A stretch of DNA of 64,000 bases from Aquanectria penicillioides (GCA_003415625.1 PYIU01000009.1:2976001-3040000), one strand, 5' to 3'. Positions 1 through 12,848 are shown, numbered from the stretch's first letter. Notes: generated by a model from the sequence alone, not told the origin. Numbers and translations: made by a program.

Positions 1-26
1 GCATGCTCACTCTTGTGACTACATAG

Positions 27-1344
27 GGGCATTGGTAACCTCATTGGTATGCCAGTCGCGATTGGTGTCGGTCGACGAATCGTCCTTCTCATTTCCACAG
101 TCGTCATGATTGTCGGCGCTGTCCTCTGCGCCACGGCGAAGAACTATGAATGGCAACTTGGCGCCCGCATGGTTCTTGGGCTTGCTGCAGGACAAAGCGA
201 GGCGTTGGTTCCGATGATTACGCAGGTGCGACGAAAACCCTGCCACCCTTCACCATGCAGTCCATGACTAACATGAGTTTGATAGGAAATCTTCTTCCTG
301 CACGAGCGTAGCCGTGGTCTCATGATCCAGCAGACTATCCAGGTCATCCTCACTGCGGTCTGGGTGCTGTTCGCGAGTCCCATCGCCGGAGCCATCACTC
401 CCCAGTGGTGGTACGGCCTCGGCGCGATCCTCGCCGGAGCTCAGCTCGTCCTCGCCTTCTTCTTCGTGCCCGAGACCAAGTACGAGCGATCCTTGACCTC
501 GTTCCAGGAAGGCGATAAGTCGGGGGATGAGGACGACTCCGAGCCTGTTGTGTGCACGGTGCGACCGGAGCTGGACTTTGTCAACTTTGAGCCGCGAACC
601 TGGCGATCGGACTGGAGACTCTGGGTCGGACAGCCTTCGCTCAAGACTTGCTGGTCCATCATCGTCCAGACCTTTGAACTTGTGCTGTTCCCCAATGTCT
701 TTTGGGCCATGTGCCTCAACGGCGCCACGCTCGGCATCAACGTTGCCATCGGAACCACGTACGGCACCATCGTCACCAGCCCGCCCTACAACTGGCCCGA
801 TACTTCCGCCAGCTACGTCAACTGCGGCCAGATCGTGACGGCGCTGGTGGCTCTTCCATTCTTCGGACACGGCTCGGACTGGATTATCAAGAAGTTTGCC
901 AACCGTCGGGGCGGCCTTCACGAGCCCGAGATTAGAATTATTCCCCTGATCCTCCCCATCATCATCGGTTGCTTCACATCCGTCCTCTACGGCCTTGCTG
1001 CGCAGAACCCCGAAAAGTACCACTGGTTCACATATGTGTGGGCGATTGCGGCCTACTACTTCTGCTTCGTTGGAGCAAACATTGTGGCCATTACGTACCT
1101 CTTGGACAGCTATCCCGCTCGAGCTGGCCCGCTGCTGGTTATTATTTGCGCTTTCCGTGGCATCATCTCCTTTGGCGTGAGCTATGGTATTTCTCCATTC
1201 ATCGAGAAGAGTGGATATGACGGAGCGTTTGGGGCTTTCGGTGGTCTCACTGCGGCCATGGGATTGTTGGGCATTCCCATCTATTTCTGGGGAAAGCAGA
1301 TTAGAGTTTTCACTGGCAAATTCTCCAAGTCTAAGACTGTGTAA
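27..1344 (+). CDS. MFS transporter, 3' part (5' end outside window)
   Basis: Membrane carrier of the major facilitator superfamily, probably a fungal drug/proton-antiporter-like (DHA1) member; substrate unknown. The window opens inside an intron ending at 25-26 (AG). Exons are 27-225 and 286-1344, joined by a 60-bp GT-AG intron in phase 0. The first visible segment is a membrane helix followed by an MFS-like 'GARMVLGLAAGQSEALVP' stretch. Next come a hydrophobic pair of helices, an acidic cytoplasmic loop (about 485-560), and six further hydrophobic segments to the C-terminus. The central loop ending in 'VPETKYERS' is typical of fungal MFS proteins. The stop is at 1342-1344. The N-terminal helices lie upstream of the window. 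The family call is confident; the subfamily is inferred. Confidence 0.85.
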
Positions 1345-4300
1345 ATATGTAAATATCCCATAATGGCATGAGGAGAATGGGAATCTGGTTCACACGTCGC
1401 TGTTGGATGTTTTGATTTTGTGGTATAGGTTAGGGGAGGTGGAGAAGGTTGTGCTAGCAACGCGCATACGTACATATTCAACAGCTTCAATTGATATTGA
1501 CATTGCAACATCGGACTGATTTTAAGCCGCATATGGTTTCATGTACCCCCTAGGACAAGTTTAAATTCTATGTATGCAAGCGGCAAAGCTCGCAGAAGTT
1601 CCCTCGCGCTGAGCCGGCGTGAGGATTAAGAGTAGCACGATTATTCCAACCGGGATGGCATTGTAGGATTAGATGAACTGGATAAGGACAGCTAGTCTCT
1701 TCCGTACCGAGCTTCGAGGGCAAATGTAATGCCGCATGAGGACGGGTACCTAGTCCACAGGCGGCTGCAAGCCAGATCGGAACAACCGAGAGGAACCGGT
1801 GGTCTGCACCCAGCCAGGCAGGAAGTCTGAGAAGCGGAGAGAAGTTGCCCAATGAAAAAGAAAAGTCGTTCTCGCAAAGGAACCAATCGGTAGAGTTGGT
1901 TTGCAGAATGAGCGATTACAAACCAATATGATGGGACTTAAGGGGTCGTAGAGCAGGGGGATATAGGAAACTAGCCACCGTTTTGAGACCTTTCGGCCGT
2001 CGAAGAGCCCATCTGGGTTTGACAAGAAGCTTGGCGAATCGCGAGGTAGGATTTGCTTTCCGAGTGCGGTGCAGTGGCCTTCTGTCGCACAAAGAGCCCA
2101 CATGGCAATATAGTGTAGCACTGGGAGTCTGGGAGCGTGCTATGGTAGTATCGAGGGCCGGGAGGATCGATTACCGATGTCTCAAACCACATGTGACGGC
2201 TCGTGCTTGATGTAGTGTTCCGTCCTCGCTCGACGCAGGCCGCCGACTCTAAAGTGTGACCGAGCCCTTTTTTTTTCCAGCTTGTTGCCAGTTCAAACTG
2301 GGAATGGGAGTCCGTTTCGTGGTGCATTTTCCCTTTACTAAGGGGGGCCCTTCGATGGTGAGCCAATTTCGGGAAACTAAGCTGCGCCCCCCCTGGAGGC
2401 GTGTGTCAGTTTTGTCCACGTTAGACCAAGCACGCCTGTCTACGGCGTAGTGACGCTCGGATTTTATTCATTTAGTCACAAATGACAAAGGGACACAACA
2501 ACCATATGACCCTCGAGGTTGCTACTATGTGTCCATGGATCGTTCTGGAAGGAGTGTAACCACATTGGCGTCTGACCCTGCTTGGTGCGGCTAGTTGGCG
2601 GCGTTGAGTTCTACAGTACGGACTACGTAGTGCATGTTCCTTTTTTTTTTCGACTGGCAATATTGTTTGATTTTCTTTTCGATAGACTAGACCAGCTGAC
2701 AGACAGTCCGGCTGACGCTGACAGTCTTGGGAACCATTGCTGCAGAGGCTATTCCTCTTTGCTGCTTTTGTTTCCGCTCCCCCTTCCCGTTTCAAGGGTA
2801 TAACCAGCACTATGGTCGATAGTTTCCAAGGGTTTGGTTTGACTTGACTCCATTTCCGGCATCCTGGATCCCACATGTCTGTCGGGGACATCGGTGAATT
2901 AAAAAGCGTGGTGGCTTGCATGTTGGCAGAAAGCCTCGTGTCAAACTAGCAACCTTTAGACCTGCCATGAGGTTGCACTGCGCATGCTACATGCATTGGC
3001 CCTTGCACGATGAAGGAAAAAAAAGGTCGCGATGTCACCCAAGGTGTGGCGGAAATGTTGTAGTTTGCGGCCGGAGGAGCCAACTCGCCACCTTCGAGAC
3101 GCAAGTTTGATGACTCGGAGCGCCAGCCCTTGCACGGGAGCCCTCGACGAAGGGTCAACTTAGTCGACAGGGTCCGGCAAGCCGCTGCATCTGAAGCTGG
3201 GACGGAACTAAGGCTGACGTATTTTGGCAAGGGAGGGCTATGAAGCAGGGCCTCGAAATCGACAGGAAGTGGGCCAACTCCACCGGCTCCGCACCTTGGC
3301 TCAGGCCAAGACCGGGAACCCAGTCTCTCTGCATCGTTCTATGCGGCGGGGGAGGCATTTAACCAGGCGTAGCGGAGCGCCCTCTGGGACTCCTCCGTGC
3401 AGGTTAGTGCACATGGAGACATGGAGTGAGGCAAGGTCGCTCGAGCAGGGCCAAGGCCAAGGCCGAACATGCAGGGAGCGTCGCAACGGCGACACGGAAG
3501 GAAGCCTGACGTTTCACGGCCCTGGCAACTCGTGCGAAAGGACTCTGAGATGCCTGCATGACAATCTAATCTGCAGAGAGCCAAGCAAGTGTGTTGGGCA
3601 GAAAAGAAGGGGAAAAAAAGGAAAAAAAAACGAAGGACCCATGCTGCTCACCATGCTGTCACACATGGAGACACACACACACGTACACACATACCTACAC
3701 ACACACACACACACACAGAAGATCGGAGAAAAAAAGGAAATTCATCCACGATGGGCTTCTGCAGAGAAGCGGGAAGGGGGGGGGGGGGGGGGGTGTGAGA
3801 CGCTTCCATAGGAGACTTTTCTTTTTCCAGCACCGATCAGCGTTCGTCCAGGGCCCCCTTCTAGACGGTGGTGTGCTCGCCCAAGCTGTCGGCGCACGCG
3901 CGGTCGGGAAACACGGCGCCCGTATTTCCTCGACATTTGATGATGCTTTGGTCGTCGCGGCCGAGTCTAGTCCAATGTCCGACTAGTAGGGAGCTCGGTT
4001 ACCTCTGGCTGACACCCTGTCCCGGCCGTCATGGCCTGGGACAGGAAGGATTGCGCCGACCCATCCAAGGGCCCGGCCGGATCTCATCCCCGTGTGCAGG
4101 TCGCTGGATCGACTGTTGTGGGGGAGGGCGTCCAGGACCTCCTGGGAGCATCTCGGGGTGGGATGAGCTGAAAATCTGGCATGCTGCTTGGCGCGACAGA
4201 TTCGGAGCCGATAACCCAACGAGCCTGGCGTGTGTGTAGGTGTGTGTGTGTGCTTGTGTGCTTGTCTTCTGTCGTCTGGTCGAGAGGGGGGGCCGGGGTT

Positions 4301-4388
4301 TCGCATATAACTAAAAGGCGTCCCAAATGCACCGCAGCATGTCCCTGGTCTTTTGGCGATCTTGGAACCCGCAAGGCAAAGGATCGCC
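1345..4388. other. Gene-poor 3 kb spacer with microsatellites
   Basis: I find no conserved protein in this stretch. The open frames overlap in several phases and read as low-complexity sequence. It holds a poly-G run (3776-3793), a CA microsatellite (about 3670-3717), a GT microsatellite (about 4229-4262) and short poly-T/poly-A tracts. The last few hundred bases are the presumed promoter of the CFEM receptor gene. Confidence 0.5.
3670..3717. repeat. CA microsatellite
   Basis: Runs of AC dinucleotides broken by a few other bases. An 18-G homopolymer follows about 60 bp downstream. Confidence 0.9.
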
Positions 4389-6159
4389 ATGAAGTGGGCA
4401 TTTGCGCTGTTGGCCCTGGTGCCCAGTTTCTGGTGCGCGTCGGCCGCCACGACGAACGCAACCGCAGAGCTTCTTTCAGGCCTTTCCAGCTGCTCGGTAC
4501 GCTTAAATCACAAAACAGAGTTTATTCAACTCGGTTCGCCTCTCCTTGTCGGGAATCTGGGCTAACACAGAAGGGAACGAACCAGAGGACATGCTACAGC
4601 CATGCCATTGCTGCGTCGAGCTGCGGCGCAACCGACACGACATGTCTGTGTACGCAGAGTACGGCCCTCACCGAGGGCCTGGTGTGCGTCTCGGAGAGCT
4701 GCACAGTCAAGGAAGTTCTGAGTATGTCTTTGTCGTCGTCTTTCTAATCCTTCGCTTTGAAGGAGGCTCCCTCAATATCCGATTGAGTGAAGAACGGCGT
4801 GGGTGCTGACACTGGTGATGATAGACTCTCGTAATTCCACCGAAACCTTTTGCCACGCACCTATCCGCAACAAAACACCAATCTTCGTCAACGTCACAAT
4901 CGTGCTCGGTGTGCTCTCCGGCGTCTTCATCCTCCTCCGCATGGGCTCCAAATTCATCATCACCGGCGCCGACTTTGGACTCGACGACCTCTTCATCGTG
5001 CTGACGCTCGTGTGCGGTATCCCGTCCACGGCCATGAACATCCACGGCACCGCCGGCCACGGAGAAGGCCAGGACATTTGGACCATCCCGTTCGACACCT
5101 TGTACAAGTTCTTCTTCTACTTTTGGCTGCTCGAGGTCTTCTACTTTGCCCAGGTCACGCTGCTCAAAATGTCGCTGCTCTTCTTCTACCTGCGAATCTT
5201 CCCCGGGCCTGCCCAGAGACTCCTGTGGGGAACCGTCGTCTTCAACGCCATCTACGGCCTCATCTTCGTCTTTCTAGCCGTCTTCCAATGCAAGCCCATC
5301 AGCCACTTTTGGAACAGCTGGGACGGAGAACACGCAGGAACCTGGTGAGTCTCATCTCCGGCCCCGCTAACAGTTGCGCATGCGCACCCCCACAGTTGCT
5401 AGACTAATTGCTAACCGGAACCCAGTCTGAACATCAACGGCATTGGCTGGGCCAACGCCTCGGTTAGCATTGCGCTTGACATTTGGATGCTAGCAATTCC
5501 GCTATGGTGCCTGCGGAGTCTGAAGCTGCATTGGAAGAAGAAGATTGGAGTCGCAGCCATGTTTATTGTCGGAACCTTGTAAGTGCTATCCACACAACAG
5601 CACTTTTTTTTTTCTTTGTTATTAGTGCAGTTTGCAGGTGTTGTGCAGTTTGGCAGATATGTCCGAAAAGTGCTAACCTATGGGCAGTGTCACCGTTGTT
5701 AGCATCGTCCGCCTGCAGTTCCTGGTCGATCTGGGATCTTCGCAAAACCCTACGTACGATCAAACTGATGTGTCGATTTGGTCCACAGTTGAGATCAATG
5801 TGGGCATCATCTGCGCATCGATGCCATCCCTGCGCATCTTGCTCGTCCGGCTTTTCCCTATTCTGGGCGGCTCATCGTACGACTCGAGCAAGAACTACAA
5901 CTACAACTACAACAACGACAATACGTACGGGCGGAGGTCGAGGATCGTCAATCGGAGCCACGCCCTGGTCGAGCTGCCGTCGCGGGGGGACTCGCCGAGC
6001 AGACCGGACCACGGGGGGATCGAAATGAAGCGCACGTTCGACGTCCAGTACAGCGAAGGGGATGAGGCGAGTCTAGTTGGAAAAGACGACCAATTCCGCA
6101 AGGGACATGGTGGAGCTGGTGGGACGAGCGGCGCTAGCACAAGCGAGGTGTCATTGTAG
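4389..6159 (+). CDS. CFEM-domain seven-TM receptor (PTH11-like)
   Basis: Predicted plasma-membrane receptor of the fungal PTH11/rhodopsin-like class, which senses surface or nutrient cues. Exons are 4389-4496, 4586-4721, 4825-5344, 5426-5578 and 5688-6159, giving 462 aa. An N-terminal signal peptide ([19 protein letters not shown]) is followed by a cysteine-rich CFEM module: CSRTC across intron 1, then spaced cysteines in '[14 protein letters not shown]' and 'LVCVSESC'. Seven hydrophobic helices follow, with the conserved fungal-rhodopsin-domain stretch '[19 protein letters not shown]'. The tail is cytoplasmic and Asn/Tyr- and charge-rich. The acceptor at 4585 was chosen because it gives the normal C-x3-C spacing of CFEM. 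The start at 4389 was chosen over an in-frame upstream codon because it begins directly with the signal peptide. Ligand and G-protein partner cannot be read from sequence. Confidence 0.9.
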
Positions 6160-7488
6160 ATAACAGATGATGGGATGCTTTCTCCTGTACATGATTTTTT
6201 TTTTTTTTTCCCCGGTTACTCGGGGGAACCTACTTGAAACATTTGATACGGTAATTAATGAAGCCAAAAAAAATTATAATGGAATGGTCTTAGAAGCCTT
6301 GCGCCTCGCCTGTTTTCTCTGCTGATGATGCCGCGCGCCCAACAGCAACTGGGTACAAAGTACACGGAGCCGGGCGCATACAATGCAACCTTGGAGAGGC
6401 CCGTATATGATGACAATGGGACGGTCTTACGTGCCAGGGCGAATCTTGAACCAACGCGCAGGGATTTGCACCAGGGGAGAGAGTCAGTGACAGGATTCAC
6501 AGGAATGGTCTATGAACGAGCGAGTGAGAATGAACCCCCCCGTCTCTCGTCTTCTACCCAATGCAAAGGCCACGCAGGGAGAAGAGTCCCATCGCATCGG
6601 CCAGTGGCGGGTCGGCCATGGTCTAGGGTAGTTCGCAAGCTGGGGAAGGACAAGACCCAGACCCCAGAAAGGGGAGTCGGGATGAAATGACCCGGTGGTT
6701 ATTTAGTGTTTGTGCGCTACGGAGGATAGTGTGCCGAGTAGAGTAGGAGAGAGGAGACGAGTGCGGAATATGGAGAAAAGGGAGGAGAAAGGGAGAGAGG
6801 ACGTGATTAAACTTTGGCGAAGCCTTTTTGCGTTGCTAAGATGGATGCGGCAGTCTGGCCGTTGGGGACACTTATTATTATCGAAGGTGCCCTGATAAGC
6901 CGAACAGCAGAGGACATGTTCTAGAAGGGCCTCGCCGCCGTGTTCTCGGTGTGTGAAAAAGCCCTAGCTGCGTCACCCCGGGAGTGCAGAGAGGGATGAA
7001 CTAGTTATTGCTCAGTAGCCAGGAACACGCGGCCAGGAGTTTTCGCCAAACAAAACGACGTCCCGATTCAGACGAACGAACAATCAATCTGCAGTGGGAG
7101 CGTGTCTCGCTCGCTGCTAAGTCAAACAAAAAACTGCTTTGGGGAAATGCCAGCGGCGATTGACCAACCACAGGGCGCCTGTCGATAGCGGCGGGCGGCA
7201 CATGGCGCCAAGCAGGCGCTGAGTCAAGCCCTGCATTTCGCGGGTGCCCATTGATGGATGGTTCGCGGAATCTCTCATCTTCACCCTCACTCACTCATCA
7301 GGCTTTCGACAACGCGCCGCTCGTCCTCCCCGGGCCTGGCAGCATCGCTTAAGCATAAGTTTGCTCGCCGCCGGCTTCTGGAAACAACCGAGAATTCTGC
7401 CCTCTCCAACTCCAAGGGGCCCGGGGGTGTGGTGCCGGTTCAGGTTCCTCTCAGGGCTCCCAGGATCTAGTAATCTCCCCGCTCCGCG
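6160..7488. other. Intergenic, promoter side of the Zn2Cys6 gene
   Basis: A poly-T tract lies at about 6197-6209. I see no conserved coding sequence. The 3' half presumably contains the promoter and 5' leader of the transcription factor gene. Confidence 0.5.
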
Positions 7489-10072
7489 ATGGATGATTCC
7501 CCACGCCCTAGACAAGCCGCGTGTCTGGTCTGCCGCCGCAGCAAGATCAAGTGCGACTGGAAGCCGAACCAGGAGCGGTGCCGGCGATGCATCCAGCTGG
7601 ATTGCGATTGCGTGCGTCCGGAATACCACCCCGGCCGACAAAAGGGCATTAAAAAGCAAGCAGAAACCCTCAACTTCGTCGTCCCCTTCCCCCTAACCCA
7701 ACCCAACCCCCCCCCCGTCAAGTCAGATAGTGTCAAGCGTGCTGGAGGCTAACCCAACATCCGTCGTGAAGCAAGCGCACCGGGCTGGACAAGGCCCTCT
7801 TCCAGATTGACCAAGCCGTCAAGAGAGCTCGTTCAGCGCAGCAAAAGAACCCGGATGACAAGCGGGTGCTAGCGCATCTCCATGAACTGCTGAGTGGAGC
7901 TGACCTGCTGGACGAAGCGTCCTCGGCTCACCATGTCTTCGGGCCTCGCAGCATGGGCACCGATGCAGACGAGGACGCCTTCTCCGGGGACGAGGAGGAC
8001 GAGGAGGAGCAGGACCAGGAGCAGGACCAGGTGACCATGCCCGAGTTTATCCAGAGGACCGAGGAGAGCCTGGCAATCGACGATGCAGAGAACCCCCTCC
8101 AGCTCCTCGCACGTGCTTCATATATCCAGCCGTCCCCGGAATCACGCCACGGCAGCTCGCCTCAGCAGCCCTATATCGCCTCGGCCAGCCCGCAACAGCA
8201 GTCCGAGGATGAGATCCAGGCCTTTTTTGCACCCACCCGCGTGCATCTCGACATCGGAGACGATGTTGATCCCGTAGCCCTTGGCCTCGTCTCTGATGAG
8301 GAGGCCGAATCGCTCTTTAGCTTGTAAGGCCCTGCCATTGCGTGAGCGCATCGTCTTTTTCTTTTTTCCGCACGACTAATCGTCTTTGCCAGTTTCCATC
8401 GCAAACTTGCACACACAAGATGGGGTCTTGATCCCAGGCTATACACTGTCGAGTTTTGTCGCTCTCGGTCAGCCTTCTTGTACACTTCCATAATGGCCAT
8501 GTCTGCGCTGTTCATGCCGTCAGCTGCCGCCCTGTCCAAACGTCTTTCCAACCACGCCAAGAAGCTGGCCCACAGAGTCATGGTGAATAGGTACAAGTCG
8601 GTTGAGATTGTGCTGGCCTTCATGGTCAACGTGCCGTGGATGTTCCCCGGCGAACAAAGCACCGACGACGAGACTTGTCTGTACATCTCAATAGCCAACA
8701 CCGTCGCCACGGACCTGAGCCTGCACAAGTCCCTAGTTTCCACAGAGATGCTAGACCCTGCGTCTGGGATTGGTCTTGCTCGTGGAGATTGCCTCGATCC
8801 TCGAGCCGCTCTGGCGATGGACGGATTCCCCGACCTCGATCCGTGGTCTGAGAGGGGAAGGTTGCTGCTCCGCAACCGAGAGCGATGCTGGATATCGCTT
8901 TTCGTACTAGAGAGAGGGTAAGCTTCACTGATTGTCTTGGCATCACCTAAATATAGCTGACCAAGAGCCCAGGATGTCGCTAGCTCGAGGACGCCCGTTT
9001 TCTGTCCCGATGACGCGATCGCTAAAGGACTGCGATAACTGGCATCGGTCTGATTTGGCAGATCCTCTAGATGGCCACCTCGTCTCCATGGCAGTTTTGA
9101 GAAGAGACCTAGTATGTTTTTGTCCTCTTTGCTGTGAACCTCTCTAACAGGATCAGGACGGGCTCTTTGCGACTGTTCGTGCTCTTTGTGATGGATCGCA
9201 ACATGCCTCAAGCGATGGATCATTGATTGCTCAGTCGTAAGTGAAGCCTTGCCAAAGACCACAAGCAAATGCTGACAGTTCCCAGGATTGAAGGCTCGAT
9301 AGACCGATTTTTTGACCAATGGTATACAGAATGGGGACCTTCGATTGGAACAGGACCAAGTAAGTACCAAAACGCCAGGCGGAGAGGGTGTACTGACTAG
9401 ATAGATCGTCGACTCCCCCCATACGTTGAGATTCTTGTCACCCACACTCGACTCTCCATCTACGGCGGCGTGATAAATCACCCCACGGCGCCGTTAGAAG
9501 TCCGCAGATTTTTCCACACTGCAGGCCTTTCTTCAGCTCTTAACGTAATGCGTGTTGCGATTCAGGGAGAGTCGCAGCTGCAATCCATGCCCAACAACAC
9601 GGCCATTATGATTTCATTCGCCGCGTGCTTTGCCCTAACCCTGAGCGGCTATACCACAGGCGGCCCGGGCCTCGCCCCGAGCATCCGGAACCTGATCAAA
9701 GAGGCTGCAACGGTCCTCGAAAGAGTCGGCTCCGTGACGAAGCATCGCAACGGGCTCTCGGTTCTGCACGGGAAATACCTGAAGCAGATCGTGAAACGAG
9801 CCGCAACCGAGGGAACCGTCGGGGCTGCTGTAGGAAGGTCAAGCCTCTCAGCTGCTCCGATGCAAGAGAGCACGCCGATGGCCACACAAAACAGCTTCCT
9901 GGATAACCAACCACTGTGGTCAGAAACGATGCAGTTTTCAACCATGTCAGATGATCAGATCGCCCAGGTCCTGAACCAACCTGGCAACAATTTCGAGCCG
10001 TCATTCGGAGGACTATCTTGGGACGACATGACGAATTTCGAATGGCTCTACTGGCCCGAGGTTGGAATCTAG
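7489..10072 (+). CDS. Zn2Cys6 transcription factor with fungal-specific TF domain
   Basis: Nuclear DNA-binding regulator; its target genes are unknown. Exons are 7489-7655, 7772-8323, 8393-8917, 8973-9111, 9151-9236, 9286-9359 and 9405-10072, giving 736 aa. The Zn2Cys6 binuclear cluster is near residues 12-41: CLVCRRSKIKC, then CRRC and CDCV. A linker and a predicted dimerisation stretch follow (LDKALFQIDQAVKRA), then an acidic Asp/Glu/Gln region. The middle homology region contains 'DPRLYTVEF' and 'RSRSAFLYTSIMAMSALF'. Intron 1 must use a GC donor (gcaagc at 7656): only that junction restores the usual Gly-Ile-Lys-Asn-Lys-Arg after the cluster and keeps the frame. The C-terminus ends in a Trp/Asp-rich segment (LSWDDMTNFEWLYWPE), a possible activation motif. 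The adjacent carrier gene is convergent, 80 bp away. Confidence 0.9.
7656..7771 (+). other. GC-AG intron in the Zn2Cys6 gene
   Basis: The donor reads AA|gcaagc and the acceptor gaag|C, in phase 2. No GT donor in this interval gives an open, family-consistent frame. The join produces Asn between 'GIK' and 'KRTGLDKALFQ'. Confidence 0.8.
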
Positions 10073-10152
10073 CTACGACGCTAGTTGTGTACGAGTAATT
10101 TATTCAATGCCTTTTGCTACGAAAGGTCTTAGTTTAAAATAAAAGAATATTT

Positions 10153-11503
10153 CTATCGCAGCTCCTGCTTCTCCCTCGACTGGACCGCATCGGCGTTTAA
10201 CCATGGAAGCCCAATCGTAGTAAGCTGTCGGAGCTTCTCCATAAAAACAAATGTCAAAACAGTATGTGGCCTGTTCCAGAGTCTAAGCATGGCGCGTTGA
10301 GACGGATGGATGCGTACTTACGTTAGCCGCAGCCAGGCGGGCGTCCATCCTCGCATAAGAAACCGAAGACCCTCCTCTCGAAGACCAGTGCGGAATACAG
10401 TTGCAAGGCCCTAATTATCAAACTCTGAGCGAAGAATCGTAAGTTTCAAGGGAGGGGATAATTTACCTCTTTGCCTGCACTTGATTGTAGTCGACTCTTG
10501 AGGACATCTGCGGGAGCGCACAGAGTCGTTGCCATAGTACCGGCCACCAACGATGCGGCAGCATGGGTTTTGATATCATCTCCTAAGCCAAGAGAGCCCA
10601 TGAGATACTGCTTCGCTGAAGAATAACTGCACGATAAATGTAAGAAACGGCGTTGAAAATGGTCAAGGTTCCTTACGTAGCAATTTGCGAGACGTCTGCA
10701 GAATTGTTAGCATGTGATGTGCAAACGAATAAATAGTCAATACGTACTCATCAACACGCTCCTGGCGATGTTTGCTGTGATGCCCTTCCGGAATGCTTGA
10801 ACCCCCTCCTCATTCCAGACTCTCACTAATCCTTCGATGGCGTTGGAATATCCAAACCTCTGCGCCTGTGGTTTTGCTCCGTCGGCACACATGCGCACGA
10901 GCACAACCTCCGCAGGGTTGCCTACTAAGCCGGCAATACCGCCTGCGAGACCGGCACATGCGATATTAGATGAGACGGAGAGCTTCTCCTCCCCGGTATA
11001 TGCCAGGACTTTCTGAGAGAGGAAGTTGTGGATTCCAAAACGGGCCGTCGAGTATGATCCCTGACGGAGGATCGAGGCTGATAGTCCCGTCCATAGCGAG
11101 GTGATGCCTGGCAAAGGTCAGTGAAAGAAAGGACATGGGTTCATTGCGTCGAGCATTACCATCGCTAACTGCAGTGCGATAGAGGACATTTAGCATAGAG
11201 GTTTTCGATTTTAGCACCTGCATACGACTACGACCGAACTTTGTCAATATGAGGTTCTAAACGACCGCTGGCATTGAAGATAGTACTGACTATTTGGTTT
11301 GATCTAGCGGATGTGCTTCGCGGGGTCAGCATCAATCAAATTCCCGAGGATCATGAGATTACCCACTGAAGCATACTGCCAAGCAAGCTGCGGCGCCCCT
11401 TGGTTCGGAGACGAGTGGTTAGCGAGACGGCCGGTGAGCATGGCAATGGAGCGTGGTCTTACCCCAGCCAAAACGGCTCCTTTCGCTTGGTGTTTGTACC
11501 CAT
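10153..11503 (-). CDS. DIC1: Mitochondrial dicarboxylate carrier
   Basis: Inner-membrane solute carrier exchanging dicarboxylates (malate, succinate) for phosphate, by similarity to yeast Dic1. Nine exons on the minus strand: 11503-11463, 11398-11367, 11315-11291, 11227-11160, 11107-10748, 10695-10677, 10626-10467, 10410-10322 and 10270-10153. This gives 303 aa, the usual carrier length. Three mitochondrial-carrier repeats are visible through their signatures: 'THPLDQTKYRMQV' (exons 2-4), 'GNPAEVVLVRM' (exon 5) and 'CAPADVLKSRLQ' (exon 7). Each is a P-x-[DE]-x-x-[KR] motif; the second carries Glu. The C-terminus has the conserved 'RLTPHTVLTFVFMEKLR'. Very short exons (19, 25, 32 bp) make automated prediction unreliable here; every junction keeps the frame and restores family residues. 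Confidence 0.92.
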
Positions 11504-11807
11504 GATTTTGGCCTCAAAAACACAATTATGATGTCAATATTTAGCGATACAAGATATGAAGGAATCAGGCCTACCGCCATTTCCATTCGGCCACAACAGA
11601 TAGCATTTCATCATATAGTCCCCCCGGCAGTCTGTTCCTTTCGGCCCTCAGAAGTGTTAGCCGGGGCCGACCAGGCGTGCGCCGGATATTCGGATTGTGG
11701 GGATGGGGCCTCGGCTTCAAGTTTGGAGTCCGACCGACGGCGGCGGCTGGTGCATCATCTCTCGTCCATCAAAAGCACCTCATGCCCACGCGCAGATCCC
11801 GTTCCTG
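11504..11807. other. Divergent promoter of DIC1-like and AhpD-like genes
   Basis: About 300 bp separate two divergent start codons. I see no coding sequence and no motif I can name with confidence. Confidence 0.5.
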
Positions 11808-12774
11808 ATGGCGCAACACCAAAACCCCGATAAAACAGACATGTTGAAGCTCTCTGCGTCTCTGAAAGCCCTGGTGAACGCGCCGTTTGCGCGCCCGGGA
11901 CCGCTGCCCGCGCCCGGCCAGGTCAGCGAGCTCTTCCAGTCCATTGCGCGGGACGCCTCCAAGCGCAACCTCGGCGTCAATTCCTGGTTGGCAATCTCGG
12001 TATGTGCACCCGATATCTACGCTGTGTTACCTACAAGCGGCGGCGGGGGACTCTTTGCAGTCTAACAAGGGTGGACAGACGGCGACTACCTTTACGCTCA
12101 ACTCGCCCGACTCGCTGCCCGTGTTGCACCGCATCGCCGCGGCCGAGAAGAGCGGCTCCGGCGTGCAGACGGCCGAGTTCATGCGCGAGGTCGGGCTCAA
12201 GTGCATCAGCTTCAACGGCATCCCTCGAACCATCAACTGCCTGAATGCCTTCTACGCATCGCTCCCCAAGGACGTCGCCTCCCGGCTGTGCACCACGCCC
12301 AGCCGACAGCCCACCACGCAGAACATCGACGCCACTCTGGCGCGCGGCCGGGGACTGTGGGACTCCGTCTACCGCCCCTTTGAGGACAAGCTGTACGAGA
12401 AGCTTGCCCTTTCTCACCCAGATCTGCCCATGTACATCCTGAGCCACCACTACTCCGGGCTCTTGAGCGACCCCCCCGTGGCGGAGCGCGGCACGCTCGC
12501 CAGCGTCGGCAGAATCCACACGTCCATGGTGGCCGTGTCTTGCCTCAGAGCGCAGACGGGGGTCGGCCCTCAGGTGCTGTCTCACGTGTTCGGCTTGAGG
12601 AAGGGCATCGATGACGGCACGTACAAGGACGACCCGAACGGCGACAGCGAGGAGGCTGTCAAGTGGTTGGCCAGCGACGAGGGAAGCGAATGGATCCTGA
12701 ACACTGTCGACAAGATTGTCGCGGTGATGGGCGGCTCAACCTTTGCCCCGGCCGCGAGGGAGTCCAAGTTGTAG
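11808..12774 (+). CDS. AhpD-like / carboxymuconolactone decarboxylase-like protein
   Basis: Uncharacterised protein with an all-helical fold resembling the AhpD-like family. Exons are 11808-11999 and 12061-12774, joined by a 61-bp phase-0 intron; 301 aa. Regions that suggest the family are 'VGLKCISFNGIPRTINCLNAF' (split here as VGLKCISF plus NGIPRTINCLNAF) and the later helix containing 'YILSHHYSGLLS'. The canonical CxxC redox pair of AhpD is not apparent, so peroxidase activity should not be assumed. A second in-frame ATG at 11841 (MLKLSASLKALVNAPF) is equally plausible as the start and would shorten the protein by 11 residues. There is no signal peptide or membrane helix. The identification is by general resemblance only. 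Confidence 0.7.
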
Positions 12775-12848
12775 TGTGTATTAGAGCATCCAGCATTAGC
12801 GGCATGAATTGGCGTTTTGATTCTCCGAAAGGTTATGCTTTGTGACGT

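Noticed and set aside
1568..2450. Minus-strand open frames of 60-130 codons
   Set aside because: Mutually overlapping, no homology-like segments and no splice-consistent structure.
3224..3986. Several overlapping open frames through the microsatellite region
   Set aside because: They read through CA and G runs with low-complexity products in multiple phases; no conserved motif.
8171..9481. 436-codon minus-strand frame
   Set aside because: Antisense to the well-supported Zn2Cys6 gene and crossing its introns.
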